A stretch of DNA of 60,558 bases from Clostridium chromiireducens (GCF_002029255.1 NZ_MZGT01000031.1:1-60558), one strand, 5' to 3'; shown: positions 26,995-35,912, counted from the first letter of the stretch. Made by a program: numbers and translations. Notes: generated by a model not told the origin, from the sequence alone.

Positions 26995-27666
26995 ATGAAA
27001 TATTTTGATAAAAAGCTAAGGTTATTTATTGCAGCAGCTTTATGCTTAACTATTATGGCGGGGTGTTCAAATTCAAATAAACCTGCAAATGATACATCGA
27101 GTAATACCCAAGCTAATAATGAAACCTCAAGTACACCAGATCAATCTAAATCCGAAGATAATAAAACAGCAGATAATAATGAAGCGAAAGGTAATGAAAA
27201 TGCTTTATTAAAGGACATTAAGACTTTAGCAGAAGAAGGAAAAATTATTAATTCAAACTTTGCAGATAAGTCTTCCAATATATCAGATGTGGAGGGTAAA
27301 TTAGGGAAGGCGGATAAGTCAGAATGGGTAAGTGATGCTAAAGGAAACTATTCCACTTATTCAAAAGATAATGTGGTTTTTGGCTCTAATAAGGGAGGCA
27401 GAATTTTTGAAATCAGATCTTTTGACAGTCGTTTAAATAATATCTCACTTTCAATGGTTGAAAAATATTTTGGAACTCCTGCTCATAATGTTACAGCTAA
27501 TGGTGAAAAGATCATAGGTTATACAGCAGGAGCAGACTTTAAAATATTATTCGTATTTAAAGCTCCAACAAATAGTAATGATGATCCTAAATTAGACCAC
27601 TATTCTGTCTTATATCCAAAAGGAACTGTTAATTCAATGGCGAGTGATCCAGGAAGAGAATGGTAA
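26995..27666 (+). CDS. yjgB: YjgB-like lipoprotein (DUF4309)
   Basis: A 223-residue lipoprotein. The signal peptide ends in lipobox IMAGC (Cys at residue 23), followed by an Asn/Ser/Thr/Glu-rich linker (about 24-65) and a DUF4309 domain. The domain is marked by LAEEGKIINSNF, the repeated GKADKSEWV, YSTYSKDNVVFG, FEIRSFDS, GYTAGADFKILFVF and the C-terminal YPKGTVNSMASDPGREW, which strongly resembles Bacillus YjgB. Function is unknown for the family. The surface location and linker suggest a cell-envelope role. The ribosome binding site is GGAGGTGG. The kinase-like gene follows after 66 nt. Confidence 0.85.
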   Translation: MKYFDKKLRLFIAAALCLTIMAGCSNSNKPANDTSSNTQANNETSSTPDQSKSEDNKTADNNEAKGNENALLKDIKTLAEEGKIINSNFADKSSNISDVEGKLGKADKSEWVSDAKGNYSTYSKDNVVFGSNKGGRIFEIRSFDSRLNNISLSMVEKYFGTPAHNVTANGEKIIGYTAGADFKILFVFKAPTNSNDDPKLDHYSVLYPKGTVNSMASDPGREW

Positions 27667-27732
27667 TAGGTGAAGAAATGATGAATTACAATAAGAAATA
27701 AACATTTAATATATAAGAAAATGGGGAGAAGA

Positions 27733-28347
27733 ATGAGGGAAAAACACAAAATACCAATTTATAATGAATATCAATACATATTTGATGTAATAAATAATTT
27801 ATTAAAAGTAGAAGACACTAAATCTTTAATAATAGCAATAGATGGAAGATGTGGCAGTGGTAAGAGTACTTTAGGAACACTCCTTACTGAAAAGTTTGAT
27901 TGTAACATATTTCATATGGATGATTTTTTTCTGCCTTTTGAGATGAGAAATTCAGAGCGATTAGCAGAGGCTGGTGGCAATGTTCACTATGAAAGGGTCG
28001 AGGAGGAAATATTAAGGCCGCTACAAAAACATAAGCCCGTTCAATATAGGAAGTATCTATGCAGTAAATGGGATTTTAGCCAGCCTACTGAAGTAGAAAC
28101 TAAGAGGTTAAATATAGTTGAAGGGAGTTATAGTCTTCATCCTACCTTAAGAAATTATTATGATTATAAAATTTTTGTAACGGTTGATCCAAAGGTGCAG
28201 CACGAAAGAATCCTAAAACGTAATGGGGAAAAAAAGCTACAAGATTTCCTAAATAAATGGATACCTATGGAGGAACATTACTTTTCAGAATTGGATATTA
28301 AGAGTCAATGTGATTTAATGCTTGATACTACAATATTAAATAAATAG
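27733..28347 (+). CDS. Uridine-kinase-like P-loop protein
   Basis: A 204-residue NTPase of the uridine kinase-like group. The Walker A motif is GRCGSGKST (near residue 42), followed by HMDDFFLPFEMR, where the Asp-Asp acts as base and substrate contact in nucleoside kinases. Later GGNVHYERVEEEIL and NIVEGSYSLHP fit family members from Firmicutes annotated as uridine kinase, which are shorter than true Udk. GGGGAG lies 4 nt before the ATG at 27733; the ATG at 27721 overlaps that site. The natural substrate is not certain. The gene follows the yjgB-like gene and ends at a terminator. Confidence 0.8.
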   Translation: MREKHKIPIYNEYQYIFDVINNLLKVEDTKSLIIAIDGRCGSGKSTLGTLLTEKFDCNIFHMDDFFLPFEMRNSERLAEAGGNVHYERVEEEILRPLQKHKPVQYRKYLCSKWDFSQPTEVETKRLNIVEGSYSLHPTLRNYYDYKIFVTVDPKVQHERILKRNGEKKLQDFLNKWIPMEEHYFSELDIKSQCDLMLDTTILNK

Positions 28348-28373
28348 ATAAATTAAAAGGTAATATAATAAAG

Positions 28374-28420
28374 AAAAGGAATAATTGAAGCAATATAAGG
28401 TTTTAATTATTCCTTTTTAT
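28374..28420 (+). terminator. Rho-independent terminator
   Basis: Stem AAAAGGAATAATT/AATTATTCCTTTT with G-T pairs extending inward and a T-rich tail. It is similar in sequence to the terminator at 26743-26790. Confidence 0.88.
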
Positions 28421-28551
28421 ATTTTCAACCCACTTTCGACATTTTTCTATGTTTCCCTGAAAAAATATGATATCCTTTATGTGGGATACGTTTGTTTATT
28501 AAGAACCATACAAAATCATAATAATTAATTTCAGAAATAGGGGGAGCAAAA

Positions 28552-30270
28552 ATGAAATTATTTACAAATTTAAGTATTAGAAAAAAAATCGCTACAGTAT
28601 TCTTACTAATTTTCATTTTAATTATTTTTATAGGAGTAGAGGGCGTATTAAGTTCAGAAAAAATAAATAATAACGCGGAGAGAATGTATAGTAATAATTT
28701 ATTATCTATTAAGGATTTAGAGGAAATCCAAGGTAGTATAAATGAAACCAGAGCTAATTTAGTTCATATTGTATTTGAACGAGATGCAAATAAATTAGAC
28801 AAGTATATTAAAACCATTGATGATATAGATAAGGAACATCAAAAATTCTTAGATGAATATAGTAGCTTACCTGTTATATCAGAAGAAGAAGAGAAACTAT
28901 ATTCTGATTTTGCAAAAGATTTAGGAAAATACAAAGAAGTAAGAGCTAAAGTAATAGATCTTGTAAAAGCTAACAACTATGATGAAGCAGTGAAACTTTA
29001 TAATTCAGATGTAGTTACATTAACAGAAACTATCCTAATTAAAATTCAAAAATGTATTGATTTAAATCAGAAAATGGCAGAGCAAACTAATTTGGCTAAC
29101 AAGGATCAATTCAAAAGCGTTAAATACAATATAACTATTTTTACAATAGCAGCATTTTTAATTGCTATTTTTATGGCGTATATATTAGTTAAAAGCATAG
29201 ATATTCCATTAAATAAAATAAAAAAGTTAGCACAAAGATTATCTAATTATGATTTTTCAACACCAATTGAAGTAAAGCAAAAAGATGAGTTTGGACATGC
29301 AGGAGAGGCGTTAAATACTGCACAAGAAAATGTAAGAGGTCTAGTAAAAGCAATTATTGAAAATTCACATAATCTAAATGCATCAGCACGAGAAATTTCA
29401 AATGTATTTCAAGATTTATACTTTAAAGCTATTGAAGTAGATGACGCGGTTAATGCTATTGCTTCGGGTGTGCAAAACGCAAGTGCTGCTACAGAAGAAA
29501 TAAGTGCATCTATTCAGGAAGTGGATTCAAGTATTAATATACTTTCTTCTAAAGCTATGGAAGGAAGTAATAATGCAAATCAGTCAAAAGAAAGATCTGC
29601 AGAAGTTAAAAATAGCAGCCAAAAAGCTATAAGCGAAACTAGGAATATATATGCTGAAAAACAAACTATGATGCTAAAGGCTATTGAAGATGAAAAAGTG
29701 GTAGACAGTATAAAAGTTATGGCAGATACCATTGGGGAGATAGCAGAACAGACCAATTTACTTGCTTTAAATGCTGCAATAGAAGCAGCTAGGGCTGGGG
29801 AACAGGGAAAAGGTTTTGCAGTAGTAGCAGAAGAAGTTAGAACACTTGCAGAGCAATCAGCTCAAGCAGTTATTAATATCCAAGAAACAATAATTAAAGT
29901 TCAAGAGGCATTTAAAACCAGTATTGATACAGGCAGCGATATACTGGAATTTATAAATACAAAGGTAGATGAACAATTAAATGCTTATGGTGAAACAGGT
30001 ATCCAGTATTATAATGATTCAGATAATGTAAGCAAAATGTCTGAAGAAATTGCTTCAATGTCTGAAGAAATTACTGCTACAGTTGGGCAAGTAAGTGAAG
30101 CAATTCAAAATGTGGCGGAGGATTCACAAAAGTCAGGAGAAGAAGCAGAAAATATAAAAGAGAGAATGAGTGGAACCACAATGGCTATAGAAGCAGTAGC
30201 AATTACTGCACATAAACAATCAGAAATTGTTAAAAATCTTAGTGAAATAGTTGAGAAATTTAAAATATAA
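28552..30270 (+). CDS. Methyl-accepting chemotaxis protein (paralogue of the one at 3662)
   Basis: A 572-residue transmembrane chemoreceptor with the same architecture and length as the gene at 3662. TM1 is at about residues 12-32, the four-helix-bundle ligand domain at about 35-185, TM2 at about 190-212, then HAMP ([20 protein letters not shown]) and the signalling hairpin around residue 398 ([19 protein letters not shown]). The two proteins agree best in HAMP and the signalling tip and less in the extracellular part, so they probably sense different cues. The ribosome binding site is AGGGGGAGCAAA. Unlike the first copy, it has no binding-protein genes beside it. Confidence 0.93.
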   Translation: MKLFTNLSIRKKIATVFLLIFILIIFIGVEGVLSSEKINNNAERMYSNNLLSIKDLEEIQGSINETRANLVHIVFERDANKLDKYIKTIDDIDKEHQKFLDEYSSLPVISEEEEKLYSDFAKDLGKYKEVRAKVIDLVKANNYDEAVKLYNSDVVTLTETILIKIQKCIDLNQKMAEQTNLANKDQFKSVKYNITIFTIAAFLIAIFMAYILVKSIDIPLNKIKKLAQRLSNYDFSTPIEVKQKDEFGHAGEALNTAQENVRGLVKAIIENSHNLNASAREISNVFQDLYFKAIEVDDAVNAIASGVQNASAATEEISASIQEVDSSINILSSKAMEGSNNANQSKERSAEVKNSSQKAISETRNIYAEKQTMMLKAIEDEKVVDSIKVMADTIGEIAEQTNLLALNAAIEAARAGEQGKGFAVVAEEVRTLAEQSAQAVINIQETIIKVQEAFKTSIDTGSDILEFINTKVDEQLNAYGETGIQYYNDSDNVSKMSEEIASMSEEITATVGQVSEAIQNVAEDSQKSGEEAENIKERMSGTTMAIEAVAITAHKQSEIVKNLSEIVEKFKI

Positions 30271-30283
30271 TTAAGAAGGAAAT

Positions 30284-30326
30284 GAATTTCAACCACTGCA
30301 TTTTTGTATTGGTTGAAATTTTTTTA
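30284..30326 (+). terminator. Rho-independent terminator
   Basis: Stem GAATTTCAACCA/TGGTTGAAATTT around a 14-nt loop with a run of T. It lies 14 nt after the chemoreceptor stop. Confidence 0.85.
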
Positions 30327-30470
30327 TTAAAATCCTCTAATTTAACAAAAAGCAGATAAATCAGATAAAAATAGTCTTGTATTAATTAGATATATATGTT
30401 AATATAAGATTACACATTAACAACGTAAACTCCCAAGGATAATTTACAGATTATATATTTAAACATTTAT

Positions 30471-30512
30471 AAAAAACAGATAGTAGAAAGAAATATTTAC
30501 TATCTGTTTTTT
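30471..30512 (+). terminator. Second terminator in the intergenic region
   Basis: Stem AAAAAACAGATAGTA/TACTATCTGTTTTTT with a 12-nt loop. It follows the chemoreceptor terminator by 145 nt and has no gene in front of it, so a small RNA could end here. The remaining bases between 30271 and 30626 show no gene. Confidence 0.7.
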
Positions 30513-30626
30513 ATTTATAAATATAAAAAAGGCAGTATCTGTAGAGGTTATTCAATATAAGTTCTTATTTTTATGTTAGAATATACTTAGAGTTTATCAT
30601 TAGAAAAAAGAAAAGAGGAAAAATAA

Positions 30627-31529
30627 ATGCGTAACGAAAAAACTACAGGTGTAATATATGCAGTAACTGCATATATATTATGGGGTATTTTGCCTGTATA
30701 CTGGAAATTTATAAGTAGTGTATCTTCAATAGAGATATTATCTAATAGAATTGTATGGGCCTTTGTATTCACAATTTTAATTATTATGGTAACTAAACAA
30801 TGGAGTGAATTAAAGCTTATAGCTAAGGACAAGAAACAGATGTTTTATATTTTTATTGCATCAATTCTAATCGCGATTAACTGGGGACTATATATTTGGG
30901 CTGTTAATTCAGATAGAATTGTAGATGCAAGCCTTGGATATTATATAAATCCATTACTCGCAGTAGCCTTGGGAGTTATAATCTTTAAGGAAAAGCTCAG
31001 TTATTGGACAGGGGCAGCACTTACTATAGCCTCTATCGGTGTAGTAGTAAAAACCGTGCAATATGGTAAAGTTCCGTGGATTTCTCTAGGATTAGCTATT
31101 TCCTTTGGACTATACGGTGCGATCAAGAAATCAGTTAAAGCTAATTCTATAGTTGGATTAACGCTTGAAACAGCTATGCTTACTCCAGTTGCGGCAGCAT
31201 ACATAGTATCAAGGCATGTTAGTGGACTTGGAGCTTTTAAGACAGAAGGGACACTCGTAATTCTTTTACTTATAGGCGCTGGTGTAGTTACAGCTATTCC
31301 GCTTCTGCTTTTTGCAAGTAGTGCTAGAAGGCTGCCATTATCATTAATTGGTTTCACACAGTATATTTCACCAACTATAAGCCTGATTATAGGAGTTTTT
31401 GTATACAATGAAGGTTTTACTACAGTAGACATGATAGCATTTTGTTTTATATGGGCAGCACTAATAGTATATTCTTTTTCACAAATAAGTCTAGTTAAAA
31501 GTCCGAAAAATATAGAGCAGATTAGCTGA
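30627..31529 (+). CDS. rarD: RarD-type EamA/DMT transporter
   Basis: A 300-residue membrane protein with ten predicted helices in two EamA halves. It carries RarD hallmarks: GVIYAVTAYILWGILPVYWK, EILSNRIVWAFVF, INWGLYIWAVNSDRIVDASLGYYINPL and LSLIGFTQYISPTISLIIGVF. RarD is linked to chloramphenicol sensitivity in Pseudomonas, but its physiological substrate is unknown. The ribosome binding site is AGAGGAAAAATAA. It is monocistronic and ends at a bidirectional terminator shared with the minus-strand genes. Confidence 0.9.
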   Translation: MRNEKTTGVIYAVTAYILWGILPVYWKFISSVSSIEILSNRIVWAFVFTILIIMVTKQWSELKLIAKDKKQMFYIFIASILIAINWGLYIWAVNSDRIVDASLGYYINPLLAVALGVIIFKEKLSYWTGAALTIASIGVVVKTVQYGKVPWISLGLAISFGLYGAIKKSVKANSIVGLTLETAMLTPVAAAYIVSRHVSGLGAFKTEGTLVILLLIGAGVVTAIPLLLFASSARRLPLSLIGFTQYISPTISLIIGVFVYNEGFTTVDMIAFCFIWAALIVYSFSQISLVKSPKNIEQIS

Positions 31530-31599
31530 TTGCTAATCAAACTTATGACGAGATAAAGTGATTAAATAGAAAAGCATTATATATAATATTAAAAACTAA

Positions 31600-31654
31600 A
31601 ATGTGGTATCCAAACTGATTAGAAATTATATTGGATACCACATTTATATTTTTT
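31600..31654. terminator. Bidirectional terminator
   Basis: Perfect 14-bp stem AATGTGGTATCCAA/TTGGATACCACATT between the convergent rarD (+) and DUF3021 (-) genes. A-rich and T-rich flanks on both sides fit termination in both directions. Confidence 0.88.
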
Positions 31655-31658
31655 AAAA

Positions 31659-32093
31659 TTAATATTTCTGATTTTTGTATTTTATTAGTTTTTCGTTTAT
31701 GAGTTTGGCTTCTTTTTCTCCATTTATGCTCATCATTGTATAAACTGAAACTTTTACTATTACTAGTGCAAAGATATATATTAGAATTAATTCAATATTC
31801 ATAGCTTTTCCTGGACTAAAAAACAACAACCATAATAGTATCATTAGTTCTGAGAGGGTTAAGCAAACATTAAAAATGATTAATTGAACTTTTTTACTCA
31901 TCTCATTTTTATTCATAAAGGCTAATTTTAAAAATACATATGCTAAGGAAAATAACATAATCTGAAAAAGTAGTGAAGTTCTAATTATTTCTTCGGAATA
32001 AATTCCTGAAATCATTGTGATGATGACCATTAAGAATCCGCTAGATATAAAGAAATCTTTTAAAGAATTTTTGAAATAACCAATAAATTTCAT
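31659..32093 (-). CDS. DUF3021 family membrane protein
   Basis: A 144-residue protein with four predicted membrane helices (about residues 13-30, 40-60, 72-92 and 100-122) and a charged C-terminal tail (KEAKLINEKLIKYKNQKY). This size and topology, directly downstream of a LytTR regulator gene, is the standard setting of DUF3021 proteins in Firmicutes. There the membrane protein is thought to control the partner regulator. The function is not established. It starts 12 nt after the LytTR gene with the site GAGGAGG, so the two are one operon. Confidence 0.8.
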   Translation of the reverse strand: MKFIGYFKNSLKDFFISSGFLMVIITMISGIYSEEIIRTSLLFQIMLFSLAYVFLKLAFMNKNEMSKKVQLIIFNVCLTLSELMILLWLLFFSPGKAMNIELILIYIFALVIVKVSVYTMMSINGEKEAKLINEKLIKYKNQKY

Positions 32094-32105
32094 TGTATAA
32101 CCTCC

Positions 32106-32543
32106 TCATAATCCTAACTTCTTTTTAAATACAGGAACATATTGTCTTGAGATGAATATTTTTTCGCCATTTTGTAGCAATGCTTCAAATTTACCATAGA
32201 AAACTGGGCTAACAGATTCTATTTTAGAAATATTAATAATTGTTGATTTTGATGCTCTAAAAAAATCACTATTCTCATATTCTAACTCAATTTCGTAGAG
32301 CTTAAGTCTTGATTGGAAAATCTTTTGTTCACAATAGATAAAGACTTTATTATCCACAGATTCAAAATAGAATACATCTTTAGGATTAATAATATGCATC
32401 TGTAAATCTGTAAATCCAATAAGTTTTTTTGAAGACGATTTAATTGAATAAATCAGTTGTAGCAATGATTCGTCAGGCTCGTTACATTTTATTATTATTT
32501 CTGGTTCAGATCCAGCAGGGATATTTTCTATACTAATTTTCAT
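32106..32543 (-). CDS. LytTR-domain DNA-binding regulator
   Basis: A 145-residue protein. A short N-terminal part (1-45) is followed by a LytTR DNA-binding domain (about 48-143). Its hallmarks are visible: IINPKDVFYFESVDNKVFIYC, LKLYEIELEYENSDFFRASKSTIINISKIESV and GEKIFISRQYVPVFKK. There is no receiver domain, so it is not a classical response regulator. With the DUF3021 gene it forms the common membrane-protein-plus-LytTR two-gene unit. It probably regulates its own operon and unknown targets. The ribosome binding site is AAGGAGGGCC. Confidence 0.88.
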   Translation of the reverse strand: MKISIENIPAGSEPEIIIKCNEPDESLLQLIYSIKSSSKKLIGFTDLQMHIINPKDVFYFESVDNKVFIYCEQKIFQSRLKLYEIELEYENSDFFRASKSTIINISKIESVSPVFYGKFEALLQNGEKIFISRQYVPVFKKKLGL

Positions 32544-32658
32544 CTCTACGGCCCTCCTTACTTCCTATATCTATAGTATATGTCAGCAATTTAGACTATT
32601 CAACAGCTCTGAAGTAAGCTGTAAATCTAGCCCGGTAAGATGCATTTTTTGATTATAT

Positions 32659-32920
32659 AGATAACTTAAATTTATGCATATAACTAACCGAAAGAGAAGG
32701 TACTCGTTTACTCGGTTGCTAGAGAAAATGGTTGTGGATTTCTAACAGTAAAAGTTGCACCAGTCCTGCTTGCTCCTTAGGCAAGCTAATGACAAGCAGG
32801 ACTGGAACAACTTTTACTGAAGAAATACCTACAACCACTTTCTCAATGCAACACTGCGTAAAAGAGTACCTTCTCTTTCTGGTATGGAAAGTATTTCAAA
32901 GCATAAACCAATTAAGACTT
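32659..32920 (+). repeat. Long imperfect palindrome, copy B of the element family
   Basis: The outer stem pairs 32691-32705 with 32864-32878 (15 of 15). The next arms pair 32721-32742 with 32821-32844 and 32743-32771 with 32793-32819 around a loop at about 32772-32792. The left end block ATAACTTAAATTTATGCATA plus TAACTAACCGAA (32661-32692) differs at 3 of 32 positions from the matching end of copy C. The right end block on the reverse strand (CTTTGAAATACTTTCC plus CAGAA) matches the other end type. Inner blocks GTTGCACCA and TGGAACAAC are conserved. There is no transposase or credible gene. Confidence 0.85.
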
Positions 32921-33225
32921 AAACTTAGACTTTGAAAAATATCTCAACTAGAACTAAGCAACATACTTTTGTGGAATGTTTCATTGGGAATTTTGATGGA
33001 TGTGATTCTTAGGCTATAAGTTGTTCCAAATGTGCTAGTTCAAAAAGTAAGAATCGAAATTTTATATTTCGTTCTTCGGAACTTTCTCTGTGAGCGCTTG
33101 TTCTTTGAGGTTAGCACTTTGGGCACAACTTATAGACTTAGAATTACCCATCAAAATTCCCTAGAAACTGGAACAAAAGTATGTTGCTTAGTTCGGTGAG
33201 TTATATGCATAAGTCTAAGTTATAT
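32921..33225 (-). repeat. Long imperfect palindrome, copy C of the element family, inverted
   Basis: The outer stem pairs 32954-32971 with 33174-33191 (18 of 18). Further arms pair 32986-32999 with 33148-33161 and 33008-33030 with 33118-33141. An inner hairpin is centred near 33062. The end block of the copy A/B left type lies here on the right (33192-33223, reverse complement), and the inner blocks are also swapped, so the copy lies in reverse orientation. It is longer than A and B by an extra apical stem. Its right end touches the stop codon of the glycerol dehydrogenase gene. Confidence 0.85.
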
Positions 33226-34317
33226 TTACACGTATTCTTGTCCTAATTTGTTTGCTGTTAGAATAGCGGCATAAACATCTTCTGGAGTAACTTCAAAAGG
33301 CATATTATGTGCAGTATCATCTTTTGCAGTAGCTGCCTTTGCTACTTCCATGATTTCTTCCGGCTTAATTTCATCAATACCTAATTGTTTTAAAGTGACT
33401 GGAAGACCTACACTATTACAAAAATCTAATACTTCCTCGATTTCTTCCATTGGAGCATTTTCAAGTACTAATTGAGCTAATGTACCAAATGCAACTTTTT
33501 CACCATGATACATATGATGGCACTGTGGCAATACAGTTAATCCATTATGAATAGCATGAGCAGCTGCAATACCACCGCTTTCAAAACCAAGACCACTAAG
33601 AAGGGTATTAGCTTCAACTATTTTTTCTACTGATTTCGTGCAAACACCCTCTTCTACAGCGAGTTTTGCTTTATATCCTTCAGTAATTAATGTATCGTAG
33701 CATAATCTAGCTAATGCTTGAGCTGTAATAGTAGTGGTACCAAAAGCACATGTTCCAGCGTTTGATTTTTCACAAGCTCTTGCCTCAAAATATGTTGCTA
33801 AGGCATCACCCATACCAGATACTAAAAGACGAACTGGAGCTTTAGCAATAATACCAGTATCAACTAAAACCACATTAGGATTTTGTTTTAAGAATAAGTA
33901 TTTATCAAAGACACCATCATCAGTATATAAAACTGATAAAGCACTGCATGGAGCATCTGTGGCAGCTATGGTAGGTACAATTACAACAGGAAGATTTTTA
34001 TAATATCCAACTGCTTTAATAGTATCAATGATTTTTCCGCCACCAATACCGATGAGAACGGTTACTTGATTTTCATCACAAATTTTGATGATACGATTTA
34101 CTTCAGTAATGCTGCATTCGCCATTAAATGAATCATATTCTACAGCAATACTTTTTTCTTCAAAACTTTTATCAATAGTATCTTTTACTCTTTTTAACCC
34201 ACTTTCACTAATTAAGCATAATGCTTTTTCACCAAGTATAGATACGTATTGTGCAATATTTGCTAATTCTCCATTACCTTGTATATATTTACTTGGTGCA
34301 ATCATAATTTTTGCCAT
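33226..34317 (-). CDS. gldA: Glycerol dehydrogenase (iron-containing alcohol dehydrogenase family)
   Basis: A 363-residue enzyme that oxidises glycerol to dihydroxyacetone with NAD+. The NAD-binding IGIGGGKIIDTIKAVGYY and PTIAATDAPCSALSVLYT segments are typical of GldA. The metal ligands are present: Asp in GMGDALATYFEA, His in AAAHAIHNGL and His in HHMYHGEKVAFG. The length matches the family. The start at 34317 follows AAGGGGGAG; the longer frame to 34350 has no site. It is monocistronic on the minus strand. Its stop is flanked directly by palindrome copy C. Confidence 0.95.
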   Translation of the reverse strand: MAKIMIAPSKYIQGNGELANIAQYVSILGEKALCLISESGLKRVKDTIDKSFEEKSIAVEYDSFNGECSITEVNRIIKICDENQVTVLIGIGGGKIIDTIKAVGYYKNLPVVIVPTIAATDAPCSALSVLYTDDGVFDKYLFLKQNPNVVLVDTGIIAKAPVRLLVSGMGDALATYFEARACEKSNAGTCAFGTTTITAQALARLCYDTLITEGYKAKLAVEEGVCTKSVEKIVEANTLLSGLGFESGGIAAAHAIHNGLTVLPQCHHMYHGEKVAFGTLAQLVLENAPMEEIEEVLDFCNSVGLPVTLKQLGIDEIKPEEIMEVAKAATAKDDTAHNMPFEVTPEDVYAAILTANKLGQEYV

Positions 34318-34483
34318 AAAAACTCCCCCTTGTTGATCTTTTAATAGCATTTATTTTACTATTATTACATTAATTATAGCACTTTAAAATATTATGGTAA
34401 AGTTACTGTATGTTAAATATAAGCTCTTGTTTTAGGTTATTGTACATTTATAATATAAGATTATAATGTGAAGAAATATTAAT

Positions 34484-34577
34484 AAAAGCATGTATAAATA
34501 AGGAGAAATAAAATGTATCCTTTTTCAAGGACAGTTTAAAAAATGCCTAAGCAACCTAATTTATATACATGCTTTTT
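34484..34577. terminator. Long hairpin between the kinase and gldA genes
   Basis: A 13-bp stem AAAAGCATGTATA (34484-34496)/TATACATGCTTTT (34564-34576) encloses a loop of about 67 nt with a smaller hairpin (TATCCTTTTTCAAGGACA). T tracts follow in both directions. It may terminate the minus-strand rsbQ-kinase transcript. The rest of 34318-34639 holds no gene. Confidence 0.5.
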
Positions 34578-34639
34578 ATTATGAAATTTATAAGAATTTA
34601 TTGATATATATTCTGTAATAATCGCGCATCAATAGGAAT

Positions 34640-35890
34640 CTATAAGTAGATATCAGAAAACTCAAGATTAATTGAATTAACAAGGTGATTATCAAGCAGA
34701 TCCGTGGTTTTATTATTATCCTCTATAAGCTTCTCATTAGGAAGCAATAGAGTAAAGGTACTGCCTTTACCGAGTTTGCTTTTAACTGATATACTTCCAC
34801 CTAAGGCCTCGGCAAATTCTTTTACAAGTGATAGACCAATTCCAGCACCTTCTGCATATCGTGAAAGAGAACTATCAACTTGTCCAAATCTACCAAAAAT
34901 ATAATGGATTTTATCTTCTGGAATGCCTATTCCTTTATCAATGACTTCAATACGTATATTATTTTTTACAGTTCGCATTTTTACAGTAATTAACTTGCTT
35001 TCATATGAAAATTTAATAGCATTAGAAATAAGATTCAAAAGTATACGCTCATATTTATCATCATCTAGTCCTATTATTTTTTTACTAAATGAAGATACGA
35101 AGGTTACTGAAACATCCTTTCCCAAGGCATACGTATTTACAGAGTTTACAATGGATTTTGTAAGATAAAATATATCCATATTTTTCTTATGTACTTTTAT
35201 AGAATCAGAATTAGCACGAGTAATATCTAGAAGGTTATTAACAAGTCTTAATTGTCTAAGAGTATTTTTATCTATCATCTTAATATATCTTTCCATCTTT
35301 TCTGATATCTCATCCCTGCAAATCAGATTCATAGTTTGAATAGCAGAAGTTATTACATTAATGGGAGTCTTAAATTCATGAGAAATAATTGATAAAAATT
35401 CATTTTTCATTTTCAGAGATTTTTCAAGGGATGCATTTTTTTCTATTTCTAACTGTAATAATTTTTTATGTGACTCTTCTAAGGCTGCACTTTTAATTTT
35501 ATAAGCATCTTCAAGCTCCATTTTTATATGCCTAAGTTCTTTTTCAGAGTCATTACGTTTGAACATTTTTATTACAAAACAATTAATAAATTCATCACCA
35601 TTGTATGTTTCTTTATTTCCCATTAATAAAATAGGTATAGTCGTTTCATCTTTAGTTTTAAAAGTTAAATATACTTCATCAACGCTGATATCAAATTGAA
35701 GTTGAAGAAGAAAGAGTGAATGAAATATTATTTTACTTGCGGTGGGTAAAAAAGATTCAATATGCTTATCCAATAATTCATTACAATCATAATCTATCAT
35801 TTTACAAAATGCTTCATTTGCATCTTTTATATATCCTTGAGTAGTTAGTAAAAGGTATCCACAAGGACTTTTATCTACATTACAATGCAT
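34640..35890 (-). CDS. PAS-domain sensor histidine kinase, soluble
   Basis: A 416-residue kinase without membrane helices. An N-terminal PAS domain (about 1-110: GYLLLTTQGYIKDANEAFCKMIDYD) and a coiled-coil linker (about 112-165) precede a HisKA domain with His171 in IISHEFKTPINV. The HATPase domain has the N-box LNLISNAIKF, G1 DKGIGIPED, the F-box FGRFGQVD and G2 GAGIGLSLVKEF. No response regulator gene is adjacent. It lies 22 nt after an RsbQ-like hydrolase gene. In Bacillus, RsbQ activates the PAS phosphatase RsbP, so here the hydrolase may signal through this kinase's PAS domain. Confidence 0.92.
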   Translation of the reverse strand: MHCNVDKSPCGYLLLTTQGYIKDANEAFCKMIDYDCNELLDKHIESFLPTASKIIFHSLFLLQLQFDISVDEVYLTFKTKDETTIPILLMGNKETYNGDEFINCFVIKMFKRNDSEKELRHIKMELEDAYKIKSAALEESHKKLLQLEIEKNASLEKSLKMKNEFLSIISHEFKTPINVITSAIQTMNLICRDEISEKMERYIKMIDKNTLRQLRLVNNLLDITRANSDSIKVHKKNMDIFYLTKSIVNSVNTYALGKDVSVTFVSSFSKKIIGLDDDKYERILLNLISNAIKFSYESKLITVKMRTVKNNIRIEVIDKGIGIPEDKIHYIFGRFGQVDSSLSRYAEGAGIGLSLVKEFAEALGGSISVKSKLGKGSTFTLLLPNEKLIEDNNKTTDLLDNHLVNSINLEFSDIYL

Positions 35891-35912
35891 TAACTCACAT
35901 CCTTTTTGTCAT

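Noticed and set aside
32732..32935. Open frame of 67 codons on the plus strand inside palindrome copy B
   Set aside because: It lies across the palindrome arms, has no ribosome binding site and its product resembles no protein. It is a by-product of the repeat sequence.
34513..34539. An 8-codon frame behind AAGGAGAAATAAA in the hairpin between kinase and gldA
   Set aside because: It is too short to judge, on the opposite strand to the flanking genes, and inside a hairpin loop.
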